Positions 1 to 7,922 of a stretch of 64,000 bases of DNA are shown here, piece after piece (the stretch's first letter is position 1; every line of letters begins with the position of its first letter). The translations under genes and the position numbers were made by a program. The stretch comes from Kordia sp050633145 (GTDB lineage: Bacteria; Bacteroidota; Bacteroidia; Flavobacteriales; Flavobacteriaceae). Location of the stretch: positions 183,621-247,620 of the forward strand of contig NZ_JBOEFY010000002.1 in the NCBI RefSeq assembly GCF_050633145.1. Direction: 5' to 3'. The notes under the pieces were generated by a model. The model saw only the letters and a list, made by a program, of their open reading frames with translations, made no database searches and had not been told where the DNA came from.

Positions 1-462
1 TGTATTGGCAAATGTTGGCTGAATTCCCAAGGTCATGAGCACATTTTCTTCTGCACATTTAGTAAAAGAAGCTTGTAAATTGTTTATAAAAGCAGTTTCA
101 TCTTCAATCCAATGATCGCTTGGTGCGACTACCATTACGGCATTTGGGTTTTCTTTCTGAATTTTGAGTGATGCATATAAAATACACGGCGCAGTATTAC
201 GCATAGCTGGTTCTAAAACCACTTGCTTTTGCGTTGCATCTGGTAATTGTTCTAGAACAAGATCATTGTATTTTTCATTCGTAAGAATGTAGATATTTTC
301 TTTTGGAATTAACTTCGATAGTCTGTGAAATGTTTTTTGGATCAAGGTTTCTCCCGTTCCTAGCATATCGTGAAACTGCTTTGGAAAGCTAGAAGTACTT
401 ACGGGCCAAAAACGCGATCCTACGCCGCCAGCCATGAGAATTGCATAATAATTCTTGTTCAT
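1..462 (-). CDS. manC: mannose-1-phosphate guanylyltransferase, N-terminal part (cut by window edge)
   Basis: The 154 residues visible begin MNKNYYAILMAGGVGSRFWP, which is the nucleotide-binding signature (GGxGxRxWPxS) of sugar-phosphate nucleotidyltransferases. Further on are SFPKQFHDMLG, EPAMRNTAPC and APSDHWI, typical of GDP-mannose pyrophosphorylases. The enzyme makes GDP-mannose from GTP and mannose-1-phosphate for exopolysaccharide or glycoprotein synthesis in the cytoplasm. Full-length flavobacterial homologues are about 360 residues, so more than half lies beyond base 1. In-frame ATGs also exist at 471 and 477, but the start at 462 places the conserved core at the usual distance from the N-terminus. 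No neighbour shares its operon in this window. Family assignment is secure. Whether it lacks the C-terminal isomerase domain seen in some ManC proteins cannot be judged. Confidence 0.9.
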   Translation of the reverse strand, partial: MNKNYYAILMAGGVGSRFWPVSTSSFPKQFHDMLGTGETLIQKTFHRLSKLIPKENIYILTNEKYNDLVLEQLPDATQKQVVLEPAMRNTAPCILYASLKIQKENPNAVMVVAPSDHWIEDETAFINNLQASFTKCAEENVLMTLGIQPTFANT

Positions 463-717
463 TTTTGTCATTTTCATTGGTAGGTTTACCATTATACAAG
501 CAATATAATACAGATTGCTGAAAAAAATAACAAAAGAGTAGATTATTAACGGCTTTATAACGTTGATCGGTTATTATAATCGGACGTTTGAACTCTTTTT
601 TAAAAGTACAGATATCATTTTTTCTTAAAATAGCGATGAATTGAAAATGTATGTATAATAGAAATGAGAAGAATTCGTTTTATAGTCATCGATCTTAATT
701 TGCACAAAATCTACTTC

Positions 718-1875
718 ATGAAATCAATTAGCCATTGTATTCTTTTATCACTATTCTTTTTTACAGCTTGCCAAAAACAAAAAAAATCTGATTTAAATCA
801 TTTCCCTACTACTCCTGACACCTTACTTGTAAAAATGACAAAGGAAAAAGGAGATGGTTTGTTTCAAATTGGTGCAACAACTCCGACGTTTAAAAGTGTT
901 ACTAGTGAATTTCCGTATTCAATCATATATCCAAAAAGAATTGAAAATGCAGAACGCTTTTTATTCATGCCAAACTTTAGAGAAAAAAAGCATTATTATG
1001 TTGATATTATTAAAGGAACTCAAGATGGAAACGCCGTTTTTATTGTGGACGAAAACAACAATAACGATTTGACAGACGACAGCATCAGACCAATTGAAGC
1101 TATGGACTGGAATTCAGATAAAAGCTTGGTAAAGTGCAACTTTAGTGTTTCAGAAGGAATACAAACAATTCAAGATTTTTCTTGGTTAAAGATTGGTACT
1201 TCCAACAATAGCTTACTTGTTGGCAGAAGCGATCACCTCATAGGAACATTCAACATCAATAAAAAAACTTATAAAATAACTGCAGCAGATCCTTTTAACT
1301 CTAGTTTTTCTTACGATATCAATCCGCAGTTAGCGGTCATTACAGATAAAAATACAATTGCGAACCGTGATATTGTGTCTCTGGGAGAATTTATTAAGCT
1401 TGGTAATACATATTATAAATTTCATAGTATTTCAGACACAGGATCGCAAATTACACTAATTAAAGAAGACAACTTTCAGACAAAAATTGGAACACAAGTT
1501 GGTATGCTAGCACCTGAATTTACTGCTATTACGACTGAAAAAGATACCATTAAAAGCGTCAATCTAAATAACAGACTGACTATTATTGCCAATTCTTGCG
1601 GTTGCGGAGGCGACAAAGCATCAACACAAGCGTATTATGACATGCGTGATGCATATACAAACATCAATATTCTTCATGTAGATTCAAAAATTAAAAAAGC
1701 AACTAACGGCTTACATATTGATGTAGACAATGATTTTAATAAGGCTTTTTACAATACGTATAGAAAACAATATTGTTTACGTATTTGTTATGTAATTGGC
1801 AAAGACAATAGAATACTCGATACGTTTTTAATTACCAATTGGAAAGCATCTTTAACGAATATTGTTAAAGAATAA
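718..1875 (+). CDS. secreted lipoprotein with C-terminal thioredoxin-like (AhpC/TSA-like) domain
   Basis: The ATG at 718 is chosen over one at 664 because it begins a clean lipoprotein signal peptide (MKSISHCILLSLFFFTACQK, lipid-anchored Cys in the FFTAC box). The middle third is a beta-rich region of unknown function with an acidic segment (DENNNNDLTDD) that could bind calcium. The last 130 residues start with VGMLAPEFTAITTEKDTIKS, the usual opening of TlpA/AhpC-type thioredoxin folds. In place of the CxxC active site the sequence reads NSCGCGGDKA, so the redox centre is a CxC rather than CxxC. It probably sits in the periplasm or on the outer membrane. It converges with the SprT-like gene with only four bases between stop codons. 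The precise role is unknown; the fold is a motif-based inference. Confidence 0.7.
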   Translation: MKSISHCILLSLFFFTACQKQKKSDLNHFPTTPDTLLVKMTKEKGDGLFQIGATTPTFKSVTSEFPYSIIYPKRIENAERFLFMPNFREKKHYYVDIIKGTQDGNAVFIVDENNNNDLTDDSIRPIEAMDWNSDKSLVKCNFSVSEGIQTIQDFSWLKIGTSNNSLLVGRSDHLIGTFNINKKTYKITAADPFNSSFSYDINPQLAVITDKNTIANRDIVSLGEFIKLGNTYYKFHSISDTGSQITLIKEDNFQTKIGTQVGMLAPEFTAITTEKDTIKSVNLNNRLTIIANSCGCGGDKASTQAYYDMRDAYTNINILHVDSKIKKATNGLHIDVDNDFNKAFYNTYRKQYCLRICYVIGKDNRILDTFLITNWKASLTNIVKE

Positions 1876-1879
1876 TAGA

Positions 1880-2479
1880 TTAACTCCGCAACAACTCAAC
1901 CTCTGCATTTGGATTGAATAAGTACATACGACCTGTAGCAACCTCAACACATTCATAGCGTTTTACACGTTTGTTTCCGCGCTGAAATATTTTACCATTA
2001 TGCAATCGGAATGTGCTTCCATGTGGAATTTCGAATACATAGTTTTTGTCGTTTTCTGGATCGTATTGCTTTAATGCTAGTGCAAATTTTGCGTCTGTAT
2101 CACTACTGGCTTTTGGATTTTTGAAATGATTGGCTACAATTGGTAAAATCTTCGTCGGAAATATTTGTGGATTTATAAACGGCAGCATCAATTGTTGAAA
2201 TGTACGTTTCCACTCGATTCCGTGTGGTTTTATAGCACGTCCATGTTTTTCATAAGCGACTAAATGTGCAATTTCATGAATCAAAGTCACAAAAAAACGG
2301 TATTTATTTTCGCCTGCATTTACCGTAATAATATGCCTACCATCGGGCATTCTACGGTAATCTCCATGTCGTGTGACACGTTGATTCACAATTTTTAAAT
2401 GTACCTGGTGCGCTTTTATTAAGTCAAAAGTAGGATCAACGGCGCGTTCAGGAATGTATTTGGCTAGTATTTCTTTCAC
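1880..2479 (-). CDS. SprT-like zinc metalloprotease-domain protein
   Basis: The 199-residue protein has the HExxH zinc site HEIAH at residues 68-72, followed by a third potential ligand region (HGIEW, about residues 86-90). This is the pattern of the SprT-like family (bacterial SprT; the protease domain of eukaryotic Spartan). The C-terminal 50 residues contain a small beta-rich segment (HGSTFRLHNGKIFQRG) that matches the extra domain in flavobacterial SprT-domain proteins but lacks the CxxC zinc ribbon seen in others; only one Cys (YECVE) is visible. There is no signal peptide, so it is cytoplasmic. Substrates are unknown in bacteria. It appears to be a single-gene transcript. Confidence 0.8.
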   Translation of the reverse strand: MKEILAKYIPERAVDPTFDLIKAHQVHLKIVNQRVTRHGDYRRMPDGRHIITVNAGENKYRFFVTLIHEIAHLVAYEKHGRAIKPHGIEWKRTFQQLMLPFINPQIFPTKILPIVANHFKNPKASSDTDAKFALALKQYDPENDKNYVFEIPHGSTFRLHNGKIFQRGNKRVKRYECVEVATGRMYLFNPNAEVELLRS

Positions 2480-2593
2480 GGTTCAACAAAAGTACACATT
2501 TGTTTTGAAACGTTATAGCATTCTTATATACACAAACTGACGATTTAGGGAACGGAAATCATCAGTTTGTATAAAATTATTTTTTGAGTACAA

Positions 2594-3244
2594 TTATATT
2601 TTGTGTTTATTCAGCAATCCATCATCAAAAGGTGTCCATAAACAAGCTTTGATTTTACTTTCCTTAAACCCTTGATTTACCCAAGTATTACAGGTCTTTA
2701 AACACGAATAACTTCCTGTAGCTCTGTAAAATATATCATTTACACCATAACTTTCACCTTCTAACTTTATCGTATTTCCCGTAGTATCTTTTTGGAAAGA
2801 TGCTTCTATATAACTATTTAACGTAGTCAGTTGTGATATTGAAATTTGTATAGCTACCCACGAACTTCGTTTTGTATTATATTTTGTCACATGCATTAAT
2901 GTAGAACTTTTTAGAAACATAGCGCTAAATGCATTAGAAAACGTTAAATCGTCCCAAGTCCGTGTATGTAAATAGAAATTTTCATCGCCCCAACCAAACG
3001 AGAGATATTTAGCACTATCCAATTCATCTTTCAAGTTTTCACTAAGTTCATCTTGTATATTTCCTATGGGCATAATGATGTCTAAATGCACTCCATTTGT
3101 AGAGAGATAGATTGTATATGGTGTTTCTTCAGTAGTTGTACTATTTACTGTAATTGCTGTACAGATAAAGGAAATTAATAAGTATACTACAGGAATCAAC
3201 AAGATACAACCTATCCATTTAGCTATTTTTTTGATTAGCTTCAT
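2594..3244 (-). CDS. TIGR02117/DUF2459-family protein, membrane-anchored
   Basis: This 216-residue protein has one N-terminal transmembrane anchor (about residues 10-32, IGCILLIPVVYLLISFICTA). The periplasmic domain contains NGVHLDIIMP, FGWGDENFYLHTRTWDDL and a following STLMHVTKY. These are the recurring blocks of the TIGR02117 (DUF2459) family, first noticed near urease genes but of unknown function. The His and Cys residues (NGVHLD, SCLKTCNTWVNQ) suggest an NlpC/P60-like papain fold, which is inference. It is five bases downstream of the DUF4349 lipoprotein gene and is probably cotranscribed with it. Confidence 0.75.
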   Translation of the reverse strand: MKLIKKIAKWIGCILLIPVVYLLISFICTAITVNSTTTEETPYTIYLSTNGVHLDIIMPIGNIQDELSENLKDELDSAKYLSFGWGDENFYLHTRTWDDLTFSNAFSAMFLKSSTLMHVTKYNTKRSSWVAIQISISQLTTLNSYIEASFQKDTTGNTIKLEGESYGVNDIFYRATGSYSCLKTCNTWVNQGFKESKIKACLWTPFDDGLLNKHKI

Positions 3245-3249
3245 ATATA

Positions 3250-4191
3250 TTATTTTCTAGATTTTCTCCATCTTCTAAAAAAGATCAATCCAACAACAAT
3301 TAGTATTACAATTGGCCATACTGATAAGATTCCCAACAATAGCTCTTGAATAAAATTCCAACCAGTTAATAAACTTGCTTTAAGTTTCGCACCAAATCCT
3401 TTTTTATAAGCAACTGGCTGTTCTTTGTATTCAATAGTTTCATAAATTTCTACTTGAATTGTACTGTACGCAACTCTATTGCTCATGTACTTTAATCTCC
3501 CTTGTACTACTTCTATTTCTTCTTGAATGATACGCAATTGACTTTCTGTTGCCAGAATATCTTTCACTGTTTTTGCATTTTTGCGCAACACAGCTTCCAA
3601 ACGTTCTTTCACTTCTATTTTAGTGTCTAATCGGGTTTGCGCGTCCATGTATTTTTCAGTGACATCTGTAGTTGAAATATTTACATAATCGGTTTCTTCG
3701 GCAAATTTCTGAATGCCATCTAATACAATGTCAAATTTTTCCTTTGGAATTTTTATCGTAAATCTATTTTTCTTTTCATGATAATTTTTATCATATCGCA
3801 ATTCTGAAATATAACCATCGTTCTTGTACAACATTTGTTTTATGTCTACCAACGCTTTTCCAATATCTTTCACTTTATAGCGCGTACTTGCGGTTTTGAT
3901 GATCTTTAAGTTTTCAGGAACATTTGAGGATAAGGTTTGATCCGTTTGATCGGTTTCAATCTGCGTATATTTAAAACCTTGATCTTTTCCTTTAGAATCG
4001 AAATCTAACTTGTCTATGCTTAGCGATTTATCATCTACACCATCATAATCATTTCTGAGGTCTACATTTTCTAGAGTGACTTCTTCTTTCAGGTAATCTG
4101 GACTACTGCTTTCATGACAAGACATGAAAAATAGTAACAGAAAAATGAATAGTGAAGATTTAACCATATGTTTTCGTGTGATTGCATTCAT
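3250..4191 (-). CDS. DUF4349 domain lipoprotein with coiled coil and C-terminal membrane segment
   Basis: A lipoprotein signal ends at Cys25 (LLLFFMSCHE). If translation starts at the internal ATG (4167, MVKSSLF) the signal is more conventional, and both starts are in frame. After a disordered acidic linker rich in D and K comes the DUF4349 region: IIKTASTRYKVKDIGKALVDIK, then a long predicted coiled coil (about 180-240, ATESQLRIIQEEIEVVQGRL). A C-terminal transmembrane helix (about 282-305) is followed by a basic tail (RRWRKSRK). DUF4349 proteins are widespread and unassigned. The linker DYDGVDDKSLSIDKLDFDSKG resembles the linker of the lipoprotein at 5258, hinting at a shared ancestry or partner. 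It is transcribed away from the 4326 operon across a palindromic site. Confidence 0.75.
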   Translation of the reverse strand: MNAITRKHMVKSSLFIFLLLFFMSCHESSSPDYLKEEVTLENVDLRNDYDGVDDKSLSIDKLDFDSKGKDQGFKYTQIETDQTDQTLSSNVPENLKIIKTASTRYKVKDIGKALVDIKQMLYKNDGYISELRYDKNYHEKKNRFTIKIPKEKFDIVLDGIQKFAEETDYVNISTTDVTEKYMDAQTRLDTKIEVKERLEAVLRKNAKTVKDILATESQLRIIQEEIEVVQGRLKYMSNRVAYSTIQVEIYETIEYKEQPVAYKKGFGAKLKASLLTGWNFIQELLLGILSVWPIVILIVVGLIFFRRWRKSRK

Positions 4192-4244
4192 AATTTTATA
4201 TTTTTAAGGATTACGAATACAAACCTATCGGAGTTTCTACAAGA

Positions 4245-4289
4245 AGCTTTGTAAATGACTTGTAACAGCTTTGTAAATTAATTTACAAA
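4245..4289. promoter_or_regulatory. palindromic operator candidate between divergent genes
   Basis: A perfect 20-bp palindrome, TTTGTAAATTAATTTACAAA, lies at 4270-4289, and the 12-mer AGCTTTGTAAAT occurs twice (4245-4256 and 4267-4278, 22 bp apart). It sits in the 134-bp gap between the divergently transcribed DUF4349 gene and the 4326 operon. It could bind a dimeric regulator that controls both. No regulator gene is adjacent. Confidence 0.45.
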
Positions 4290-4325
4290 ATACAAAACAC
4301 TGAAAATCTGATTTTTACATATTAA

Positions 4326-5261
4326 TTGAGCACAGAAAAAACATATCACTTTTCACTCTTAAAACAGCAAATTGCAGCTACTTTTTTAGCTACACATTCG
4401 GTTTCAAGCGATATTCGTGAATGGAAAGGAAATACGATTACAGATTTTCAAGAAGATTTACGCAGTAAAACCAAAGGCAGTATTAGCGAAAAATGGTTTT
4501 ATACTTATATAAAGAATGATACTGAAAAGTTACCGCGTATTGATATGTTGAATTTGTTAAGTGCGTATGTCGGTTTTGACAATTGGAATGATTTTGTGAA
4601 ACAACACTCTGAAATTGAAGTTGAATCTGAATCTGAATCTGAAGTTGAAGTTGAAACTGAAAAAGTTAGAAGAACCTTTCCTAAATTTCTCTGGTTATTG
4701 TTATTGCTTCCATTGCTTGCTTTTGGAGTATATAGTTTGTACCCAACAGGAAATACCTTTACGTTTTGCTTTACTGATGCCGATCAGCGGGAAGCGATTA
4801 CAAAGATTCCCTTAGATATTGAAGTCATTCGAAAGAACGAATCTTCATTGTATTTTAAAACCGATAGTTTGGGTTGTTTCTCCTATACAACTCCCGAAAA
4901 TGAATTGAAATTTGTTGTAAAATCGCCATATCATAAAACAGATACGATTGTACGACATATTAATTCGAGCACACATAAAACAGTACAATTGCAAACGGAT
5001 GATTACGCGTTAATGTTGTTGTATTATGCAAATGGAAATAAAGACGATTGGAAAAAACGCCGTGCACAATTGAATGAATTGATTTCGGAGAATGCACAAA
5101 TTTATCGTGTGTTTAAGAATGCTATTGGAATTGAAATGTATACAAAAAAGGAATTCATTAATTTATTAACGATTCCGACAAGTACATTGAAAAAGATGCA
5201 AATTCTAGATAAAGTCTATGCGAATGAAAAGATTGTGAAACTTAAATTTATGATTCAATGA
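4326..5261 (+). CDS. single-pass membrane protein with N-terminal helical domain, unknown function
   Basis: Translation must begin at a TTG (4326) because an in-frame TAA lies immediately upstream and the conserved-looking N-terminus starts right there (MSTEKTYHFSLLKQQIAATF). Residues 1-95 form a helical domain with a final DNWNDFVKQHSE block that recurs at the start of other flavobacterial membrane proteins. It might be a death-domain-like or HTH-like adaptor (inference). Residues 98-112 are an E/S/V repeat encoded by a GAA-hexamer microsatellite (4611-4662). A transmembrane helix (about 121-139, FLWLLLLLPLLAFGVYSLYP) is followed by an extracytoplasmic domain of about 170 residues. The 3' end overlaps the next gene by 4 bp (ATGA), so the two are translationally coupled. 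Confidence 0.7.
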   Translation: MSTEKTYHFSLLKQQIAATFLATHSVSSDIREWKGNTITDFQEDLRSKTKGSISEKWFYTYIKNDTEKLPRIDMLNLLSAYVGFDNWNDFVKQHSEIEVESESESEVEVETEKVRRTFPKFLWLLLLLPLLAFGVYSLYPTGNTFTFCFTDADQREAITKIPLDIEVIRKNESSLYFKTDSLGCFSYTTPENELKFVVKSPYHKTDTIVRHINSSTHKTVQLQTDDYALMLLYYANGNKDDWKKRRAQLNELISENAQIYRVFKNAIGIEMYTKKEFINLLTIPTSTLKKMQILDKVYANEKIVKLKFMIQ

Positions 5262-5836
5262 TGAGAAAGCTATTGTACATATTCGGTTTCCTTTTGTGTA
5301 TTTCGTGCAATCAATCTGCTCCGAAATCAGAGAATTCTAAAATGAAAAGTGAAGAATTATCCGTAGATAAGGATGGTTTGTTGGATGATGCAAAAGGAAA
5401 AGGTTACGATTTTACAATTGATAAATCCAAGATTGATGCTGACTTTAAAAGCGAAGGTTTTAGTTTCAGCACTCCTGGAAATTTGAATACTGAGATTTCA
5501 ACAAAGTTGCAAGCCAATTACGAAGCGCAAATTTTAGCGACAAAACATCCTGAGTTTGCAGAAGCTATTAAAGAACAATTGGCAGACTCCAACAAGTTTA
5601 CGAAATCACTTTCAGATTCTATCGAAACCATTAAAATAGAAGATTTGAAGTTTTCTGAGAATATGGAATCGCGAAATGATAGTGTTTTTACTCAGAAATT
5701 AGTTTATACTTCTTTGATTAATTCAACATATAAACAGAAAGATAGCGTGTTAGTTATTATTAAGCGTACTAGTATTATGATTGATGATACCGAAAACTTG
5801 AATACTACGTTTAGGTTTGAGAAGTTAGATCGTTAG
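5258..5836 (+). CDS. hypothetical lipoprotein, second gene of operon
   Basis: The 192-residue protein has a lipoprotein signal (MMRKLLYIFGFLLCISCNQS, Cys at residue 17). It then has a charged linker (DKDGLLDDAKGKGYDF) followed by an alpha/beta domain with several Thr and Ser residues. I do not recognise the family. The linker is reminiscent of the one in the divergent DUF4349 lipoprotein (DYDGVDDKSL...DSKGKDQGF), so the three genes may form one functional set at the envelope. It overlaps the upstream membrane-protein gene by ATGA, making an operon. A cluster of dispersed repeats begins directly after its stop codon. Confidence 0.65.
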   Translation: MMRKLLYIFGFLLCISCNQSAPKSENSKMKSEELSVDKDGLLDDAKGKGYDFTIDKSKIDADFKSEGFSFSTPGNLNTEISTKLQANYEAQILATKHPEFAEAIKEQLADSNKFTKSLSDSIETIKIEDLKFSENMESRNDSVFTQKLVYTSLINSTYKQKDSVLVIIKRTSIMIDDTENLNTTFRFEKLDR

Positions 5837-5882
5837 ACTTGTTAGATTTTTAGACTTGCGCTGCTTTTAGACTTGTTAGATT
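5837..5882. repeat. degenerate TTAGACTTGTTAGAT repeat
   Basis: Directly after the stop codon the units TTAGACTTGTTAGATTTTTAG and a near copy separated by GACTTGCGCTGC are found. A related AT-rich array follows another gene at 54374-54452. The position after stop codons and the degenerate unit suggest a dispersed intergenic repeat family. Confidence 0.5.
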
Positions 5883-5889
5883 TTTTAAA

Positions 5890-6002
5890 CGTCACTTCGA
5901 GTGATTTTCGATAGAAAATTGTATCGAGAAGTACTTTGAAAAGTGATCGTTTTGAAGCAGATCTCGATACAACGAATCACAGATTCGCCACTCGATCTGA
6001 CG
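5890..6002. repeat. REP-like nested inverted repeat
   Basis: The ends CGTCACTTCGAGTG (5890-5903) and CACTCGATCTGACG (5989-6002) are inverted repeats matching at 12 of 14 positions. An inner pair, TTGTATCGAGA (5919-5929) and TCTCGATACAA (5962-5972), is perfect. The element can fold into one long hairpin and lies between two convergent genes. It resembles the dispersed GTCACTTCGAG-type repeats of flavobacterial genomes and may also act as a terminator. Confidence 0.65.
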
Positions 6003-6017
6003 TTTTGTTTTCACATC

Positions 6018-6836
6018 TTATTGCTTCACAAAAAACCCTTCTTCCAACCATTTTGTTTTCCATTGTTGCCAGTGGTTTTCTAATTCGTCAGCATCAACCT
6101 TAAATTGATTGACTAAAAATTGTTTTGCTTGTGTAATGGATTGTGTTTCTTTGAATTTAGCTAAGAAATGATATTGTATCGGATATATTTCAAAAAGACC
6201 CAATCGGTAATTGCGACGTAATAATGCACAGTAACTTTCTTGTGGAAATGGCAACTGCGGATCGCGGTCATTTACAGCTTCTTTGTAATACAAACTGATT
6301 GGATGTTCATGTTTTAACAAATGAAATACAGGTACTAATTGCAAACTTTCTTCCTTAGTTTCTAGGGTTGCTTTTTGGTGATTTTCATGAACCTTTTCAT
6401 CAAAACTATTATTGATTAAAAACTCAAAGTCTGCCAATTCAATCATAAAATCGGGCCAAGTTTCTTTGATTTCAGCATCTTTATCGGGACGTGTTTCTTC
6501 TAAAAATGCTCCAAAATGTTGTCCTAAATCACCTAGTGTGTAACTTTTAGAAGGATATTCAAGTAAGTATAAATCTGCAAATTGTAAAAACAATTGTCTT
6601 CCTAGTGCATGACTTAAGGCAGGAAATTGTGCTACCATACAATCGCGCAAACGCGCTATATAACTGCGTTGATAAATATTTACATGCTGTTTGGCAGAAA
6701 GTTTTGAAGTCGATTTTACATATGCTTCATAATCGCCAGCAAACTGTGGATGCATTAATTGATTTTGCATCCATTGTTGAATTTGCGCAAAACTTTTTTC
6801 GGCTGCTTCTCGCGATGCGTCTTTTATAATTTTCAT
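6018..6836 (-). CDS. DUF2063 (HvfC/BufC-like) partner protein of the MNIO enzyme
   Basis: The 272-residue cytoplasmic protein shows the DUF2063 N-terminal helical domain (FAQIQQWMQNQLMHP, VNIYQRSYIARLRDCMVAQFPAL) followed by a second alpha/beta domain. The family was named as putative DNA-binding. It is now known as the BufC/HvfC partner that brings the precursor peptide to MNIO enzymes in bufferin-type RiPP clusters. Its start codon overlaps the stop of the MNIO gene by four bases (ATGA), which fits a stable enzyme-partner pair. It is the last gene of the cluster starting at 10189. The assignment is by motif and context; peptide recognition is inferred from the family. Confidence 0.8.
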   Translation of the reverse strand: MKIIKDASREAAEKSFAQIQQWMQNQLMHPQFAGDYEAYVKSTSKLSAKQHVNIYQRSYIARLRDCMVAQFPALSHALGRQLFLQFADLYLLEYPSKSYTLGDLGQHFGAFLEETRPDKDAEIKETWPDFMIELADFEFLINNSFDEKVHENHQKATLETKEESLQLVPVFHLLKHEHPISLYYKEAVNDRDPQLPFPQESYCALLRRNYRLGLFEIYPIQYHFLAKFKETQSITQAKQFLVNQFKVDADELENHWQQWKTKWLEEGFFVKQ

Positions 6837-7768
6837 GAGTCTACAAAATCTTTTGCCACGTTTGTCACCATAAAATCAATTGGGTTTGACACAGTTTCCG
6901 TTTCTTGTTGTGTCGTTTCAGGTGTTATAAATTGTTTTTTGAAACCATTCATATAGTTTTTAGCCTTTAGTAATTCTGCATGACAGACATCAAATTCAGG
7001 AATATTTCCATCCCATTCTAATAGCGTTGACGTTCCGCCAGTGCGTTCCCAAGCTAAACTGAATAATTCCCAAACAGGATCAACCACAGGACTATCATGT
7101 GTATCAATAATATGATCTCCGTTGTGTTGATGTCCCGCCAAATGCATTTGTACAATACTTTCGTGCGGTAAACCTTCAATATATTCTATCGGGTCAAATT
7201 CATTATTGAACGAAGACACATAGACATTATTTACATCGAGCAATAAACCGCAATCAGTTTCTTCTACCATGTGTTTTAAAAATTGCCATTCTGGAATGGT
7301 TGATTGCTGAAAGGTTAAATACGTACTTGGGTTTTCTAGAATTAATGGTCGTTCTAGATAGTCTTGCACTTGTTTTATTTTTGTAGTGATGAGTTTTAAA
7401 CTTTCTTCATTGAGTACAACTGGCAATAAATCGTGTGAATTGAGACTCAAAACACCTGTCCAACACAAATGATCACTAATCCATTTCGGATTGATTTCAT
7501 CTGCGAGTTTTTTTAATCGTTTTAGATATTCAAAATTTAACGGATCTGTACTTCCAATCGACATTGAAACTCCGTGCATTACAATTGGATACTGTTCTGC
7601 TATTTGATCTAATACATATCTTGGTCTTCCGCCAGAATCCATAAAGTTTTCTGAGATGATTTCTAACCAATCTACAGCTGGCTTGTGCTCCAAAATATGA
7701 TTAAAATGTTCTCCTCGCAAACCTAAACCTAAGCCTAAATCAGGAAGTTGTTGTACTTTTTGTTGCAT
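6833..7768 (-). CDS. MNIO (DUF692) multinuclear iron oxidative enzyme
   Basis: The TIM-barrel DUF692 blocks are all present: LGLGLRGEHFNHILE, MHGVSMSIGSTDPL, WISDHLCWTG, LENPSTYLTF, GLLLDVNNVYVS, and the metal-site stretch MHLAGHQHNGDHIIDTHD. MNIO enzymes (MbnB, TglH, BufB, ChrH) bind two or three irons and oxidatively modify cysteines in ribosomal peptides. I choose the ATG at 7768, where the family normally begins (MQQKVQQLPDLGLGLGLR). An in-frame start at 7828 would add 20 residues encoded mostly by a TGGGTGT heptamer array, giving TQHPTPNTQHPTPKKP. It lies between the Cys-rich candidate substrate and the DUF2063 partner and overlaps the latter by four bases. Confidence 0.88.
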   Translation of the reverse strand: MQQKVQQLPDLGLGLGLRGEHFNHILEHKPAVDWLEIISENFMDSGGRPRYVLDQIAEQYPIVMHGVSMSIGSTDPLNFEYLKRLKKLADEINPKWISDHLCWTGVLSLNSHDLLPVVLNEESLKLITTKIKQVQDYLERPLILENPSTYLTFQQSTIPEWQFLKHMVEETDCGLLLDVNNVYVSSFNNEFDPIEYIEGLPHESIVQMHLAGHQHNGDHIIDTHDSPVVDPVWELFSLAWERTGGTSTLLEWDGNIPEFDVCHAELLKAKNYMNGFKKQFITPETTQQETETVSNPIDFMVTNVAKDFVDS

Positions 7769-7776
7769 TGGTTTTT

Positions 7777-7818
7777 TGGGTGTTGGGTGTTGGGTGTTGG
7801 GTGTTGGGTGTTGGGTGT
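7777..7818. repeat. TGGGTGT heptamer array (6 units) at the 5' end of the MNIO gene
   Basis: Six perfect head-to-tail TGGGTGT units occupy the leader of the MNIO gene. A partly complementary stretch, CCAAACACCCAATACC, lies at 7901-7916 in the same intergenic region, so a transcript reading into the MNIO gene could fold across the start. Related GGTATTGGGT-like DNA occurs at 17306-17349. Confidence 0.8.
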
Positions 7819-7922
7819 TTGTGAGCATAAAAACTTAAGATTAAATTAATAAACTTTTCAAACTTAAAAATGTACTTAGAAACTTTCCTAATACCTAATA
7901 CCAAACACCCAATACCTTTATA

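Noticed and set aside
7777..7818. Possible CRISPR-like or telomere-like array
   Set aside because: Units are seven bases with no spacers; a simple tandem repeat.
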